In this document: positions 61,687 to 64,000 of the stretch, one piece after another
How the letters are laid out: every line of letters starts with the position of its first letter
Numbering within the stretch: position 1 is the stretch's first letter
From: Spirosoma radiotolerans
GTDB taxonomy: Bacteria; Bacteroidota; Bacteroidia; Cytophagales; Spirosomataceae
Assembly (NCBI RefSeq): GCF_000974425.1
Contig: NZ_CP010429.1
Span: 1,054,001-1,118,000 of the forward strand
DNA length: 64,000 bases
Direction of reading: 5' to 3'
Program-made: the position numbers and the translations under genes
The notes under the pieces: model-generated
Seen by the model: the letters and a program-made list of their open reading frames with translations, nothing else
What the model was told of the DNA's origin: nothing
Database searches by the model: none

Positions 61687-63906
61687 TTACGGTAAGGCAA
61701 AGGCGACATACGATCCGCCGGGTTTCAGGCCATAGCGGGTACCACCAGCGGCAATAGCGATATACTGTTTTCCATCGACCATGTAGGTGATGGGTGTAGC
61801 AAAACCACCGGCGGGCAGCTTGTACTCCCACACGACTTTACCCGTTTTTTTGTCAAACGCCCGAAGCGTTTCGTCATACGTGGCTGCAATGAAAATCAAG
61901 CCACCTGCTGTCACAATTGGCCCTCCGTGGTTTTCCGTACCGGTTGGGGGAATGCCTTTCTTTGTCAGTTCGGGGTATTCGCCAAGAGGCACTTGCCAGA
62001 GGTATTCGCCCGTGTTGAGATTGATGGCGTTCAGCGTGCCCCAGGGTGGTTTAATGGCCGGGTAGTTGTCCTGGTCCCGAAACTGGGTGTTGCCGTTGTT
62101 CAGGTAGGGGGGCATGTACGGAAAATCTTCCCCCTCGGTCGTGGGCGTGTTCACCACTGAACTGTGCTGATCGTTGGATGCGACGGCGGGTTTGGTGTCG
62201 AGCTTGAACAGGTACCGGATAATGGCCTCCCGGTCGTCGGCGGTAAGGTGTCCGAACGAAGGCATCCGGCCCCGTCCCGTTACCAGAATAGAGGCTACCT
62301 GTTCTTTCGTCAGCCGTTTGTCAACGTCAGTCAGGTTAGGGTAGGCCTGAGCGGTCTGGTTACCCGCTCCCGCTTTTTCGCCCGCAGCGTGGCAGACGGC
62401 ACAGTTGGTATTGAACAGGGTTTGGCCGCGCGTGAGGGCTACGCCACCAGCCTGCGCCCGAACGTCGCGCATTTTGAGCCACCAGAGCATGGTGTTGGCA
62501 TTCTGGTACAAAATGCCATCAGGGTCGGCGGCATTGCCACCCCACTCGGCCCCGCCACCGAAACCGTATAACAAGGTGCCTTCAAGGTTGGGCGGCATGT
62601 ATTTACTGCCGTGCCGGCTGTTTTTGTAGCGATCGAGTACATACGCATGGGCTTCGGGCGTCCGGGTCGTGATTTCACTCTCCGTCAACTCCTGCCGGAC
62701 AAATGGTGCTGGTTTTGTTGGAACGGGCTGGGTAGGCCAGGGCTGTTCGCCGGGTAAGGCGGGCGAAGTAGGTACCCGTACTTCGTTTACCGGAAAAAGG
62801 GGTTTGCCAGTATCCCGGTCGAAGACAAATACATAGCCATCTTTGGTGGCCTGCGCCACCGCATCTACCATCTTTCCGTTGTGTTTGACCGTAATCAGAT
62901 TGGGTGGGCAGGGCAGGTCACGGTCCCACAGGTCGTGGTGCACCGTCTGGAAATGCCAGATTCGTTTGCCGGTTGTTGCATTCAGGGCAATGACGCAATT
63001 GGCGAAGAGGTTCTGCCCTGGGCGGGCTCCGCCATAAAAGTCGACGGAGGGCGATCCCGTACCGGCATACACAACGCCCCGCTTTTCATCGACTACCAGG
63101 CCGGCCCAGCAATTGGCTCCGCCTAATTTTCTGTACGAATCTTTGGCCCAGGTTTCGTAGCCATACTCACCGGGAAGCGGAATGGTGTGAAATACCCATT
63201 CGAGCTTGCCGCTACGCACATTGAACGCCCGCAGATAGCCTGGAGGAGCATCGCCCCCTTCGTTGACGGCCGAACCGGTAATCAGTAAATCTTTGTAAAT
63301 AACGCCGGGGGTCGTGACCCGGATTGACAGGTTGGCTACCTCATGGCCAAGAGTTTCCCTGTCGCCAAGCCCTTCGTGCAGATCGACCGTTCCATTTTTG
63401 CCAAAACTCTCCACCAGCTTTCCCGTTGTGGCATTGACTGCATACAGAAACGAGCCTACTGTATACAGAATCCGTTTATCCTGGCCATCTTCCCAGTACA
63501 TGACCCCGCGAACCGGATGGAACCGGGGCTTTTTTTCGGGATCGGCGAAGGGGTCAAATTGCCAGTGTTGCTTTCCTGTGGCGGCATCAATGGCAAACAG
63601 TTTTAGCCTTGGCGACGTACCATAGAGCACCCCTTTTATAACGATGGGCTGGCACTGGATGTCCATACCCCGCTGACCACTGGCCTTGTTGTCGCCGGTA
63701 TCATAGCTCCAGGCGAGGGTCAGATTTTTTACCGTCTGGGTGTTGATTTGAGACAAAGGTGAGTAGCGATTTCCGGCAGCATTGCCGCCATAAGTCGGCC
63801 AGTCGTTGTTCGGTGGGGACTGTTTTATGGATGGCTTGTCTTCATTCAAGGAGAGGTAACTTCCCAGAATCAATAGGCCGAATAAGGATTTCAGGACAAA
63901 ATTCAT
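61687..63906 (-). CDS. PQQ-dependent dehydrogenase with internal cytochrome c domain
   Basis: 739 residues. A signal or anchor helix (FGLLILGSYLSL) precedes quinoprotein propeller sequence (DWPTYGGNAAGNRYSPLSQIN, LAWSYDTGDNKASGQRGMDIQCQPIVIKGVLYGTS, ANCVIALNATTGKRIWHFQTVHHDLWDRDLPCPPNL). A cytochrome c insert has haem motif CAVCH and distal Met in GRMPSFG. The propeller then resumes (LWQVPLGEYPELTKKGIPPTGTENHGGP) and ends in PGGSYVAFALP. The family oxidises aldoses or alcohols in the periplasm. It leads the kinase-aldolase operon, suggesting that its product feeds those enzymes. Confidence 0.9.
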   Translation of the reverse strand: MNFVLKSLFGLLILGSYLSLNEDKPSIKQSPPNNDWPTYGGNAAGNRYSPLSQINTQTVKNLTLAWSYDTGDNKASGQRGMDIQCQPIVIKGVLYGTSPRLKLFAIDAATGKQHWQFDPFADPEKKPRFHPVRGVMYWEDGQDKRILYTVGSFLYAVNATTGKLVESFGKNGTVDLHEGLGDRETLGHEVANLSIRVTTPGVIYKDLLITGSAVNEGGDAPPGYLRAFNVRSGKLEWVFHTIPLPGEYGYETWAKDSYRKLGGANCWAGLVVDEKRGVVYAGTGSPSVDFYGGARPGQNLFANCVIALNATTGKRIWHFQTVHHDLWDRDLPCPPNLITVKHNGKMVDAVAQATKDGYVFVFDRDTGKPLFPVNEVRVPTSPALPGEQPWPTQPVPTKPAPFVRQELTESEITTRTPEAHAYVLDRYKNSRHGSKYMPPNLEGTLLYGFGGGAEWGGNAADPDGILYQNANTMLWWLKMRDVRAQAGGVALTRGQTLFNTNCAVCHAAGEKAGAGNQTAQAYPNLTDVDKRLTKEQVASILVTGRGRMPSFGHLTADDREAIIRYLFKLDTKPAVASNDQHSSVVNTPTTEGEDFPYMPPYLNNGNTQFRDQDNYPAIKPPWGTLNAINLNTGEYLWQVPLGEYPELTKKGIPPTGTENHGGPIVTAGGLIFIAATYDETLRAFDKKTGKVVWEYKLPAGGFATPITYMVDGKQYIAIAAGGTRYGLKPGGSYVAFALP

Positions 63907-63947
63907 GGACTAGTTAGTCGGTTAAGAGTTCTAGAACAAAGGCGTTA

Positions 63948-63961
63948 TTTAAACGTTTGCA
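63948..63961. promoter_or_regulatory. LacI-type operator-like palindrome
   Basis: TTTAAACGTTTGCA, a near-palindrome centred on AAACGTTT, resembles LacI/CcpA-type operators (TGNAAACGTTTNCA). It lies about 42 bp upstream of the quinoprotein ATG at 63906. A LacI-type repressor is not encoded in the window. Confidence 0.3.
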
Positions 63962-64000
63962 GAAGCGTTTTTTGAGATTCTCTGGCATGTGGGCCGCCCC

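Overview
The window looks like a chromosomal segment of a Bacteroidota bacterium, most likely from the Cytophagales (Spirosoma-like). This is inferred from three SusC/SusD pairs, FG-GAP/ASPIC proteins, a C-terminal type IX secretion signal, FecR and LytTR regulators, TAnnTTTG-type promoter elements and moderate GC. No rRNA, tRNA, CRISPR array, integrase or insertion sequence was recognised.

Layout. 1-6.5 kb: a hybrid two-component kinase cut by the left edge, then a LytS/LytT-type pair (propeller histidine kinase plus LytTR regulator). 6.7-9.2 kb: a single-domain globin, a SAM-dependent methyltransferase and a flavohemoglobin-like protein that lacks its NAD domain. 9.4-12.4 kb: seven small genes, mostly of unknown function. 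12.5-15.9 kb: a DKNYY-repeat lipoprotein and a long propeller protein with a type IX sorting domain. 16.3-25.3 kb: SusC-SusD-FG-GAP/ASPIC and an ECF sigma factor. 25.3-27.5 kb: a Tet(X)-like flavin monooxygenase divergent from an AraC regulator, with phased repeats between them. 27.8-39.5 kb: a second SusC-SusD pair, a haem-binding FG-GAP protein, a GH29 fucosidase and a secreted esterase.

39.6-49.4 kb: a ten-gene run on the minus strand containing two diverged copies of the module RidA - SelA-like PLP enzyme - amidohydrolase. A soluble quinoprotein/cytochrome c, an SMP-30 lactonase-like protein and a CBM9-like protein lie in the same run. All these proteins carry export signals, and the PLP enzymes and RidA proteins have twin-arginine signals. 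In one copy the PLP-enzyme gene is a pseudogene that has lost its cofactor lysine. This predicts an exported PLP/RidA pathway, which is the most novel candidate in the window.

49.6-56 kb: SusD, STN-type SusC and FecR. 56.2-63.9 kb: a dipeptidase, a 3-hydroxyacyl-CoA dehydrogenase family protein, an MFS transporter, KDPG aldolase, KDGal kinase and a PQQ dehydrogenase with a cytochrome c domain. The last six genes fit periplasmic sugar oxidation, uptake of the sugar acid and an Entner-Doudoroff-type finish, although the dehydratase is not in the window.

Nearly every intergenic gap from 21 to 60 kb carries one of several families of inverted-repeat elements. Their stems vary with compensating changes while their loops or spacers stay constant, so they look like REP/BIME or MITE-type structured elements.
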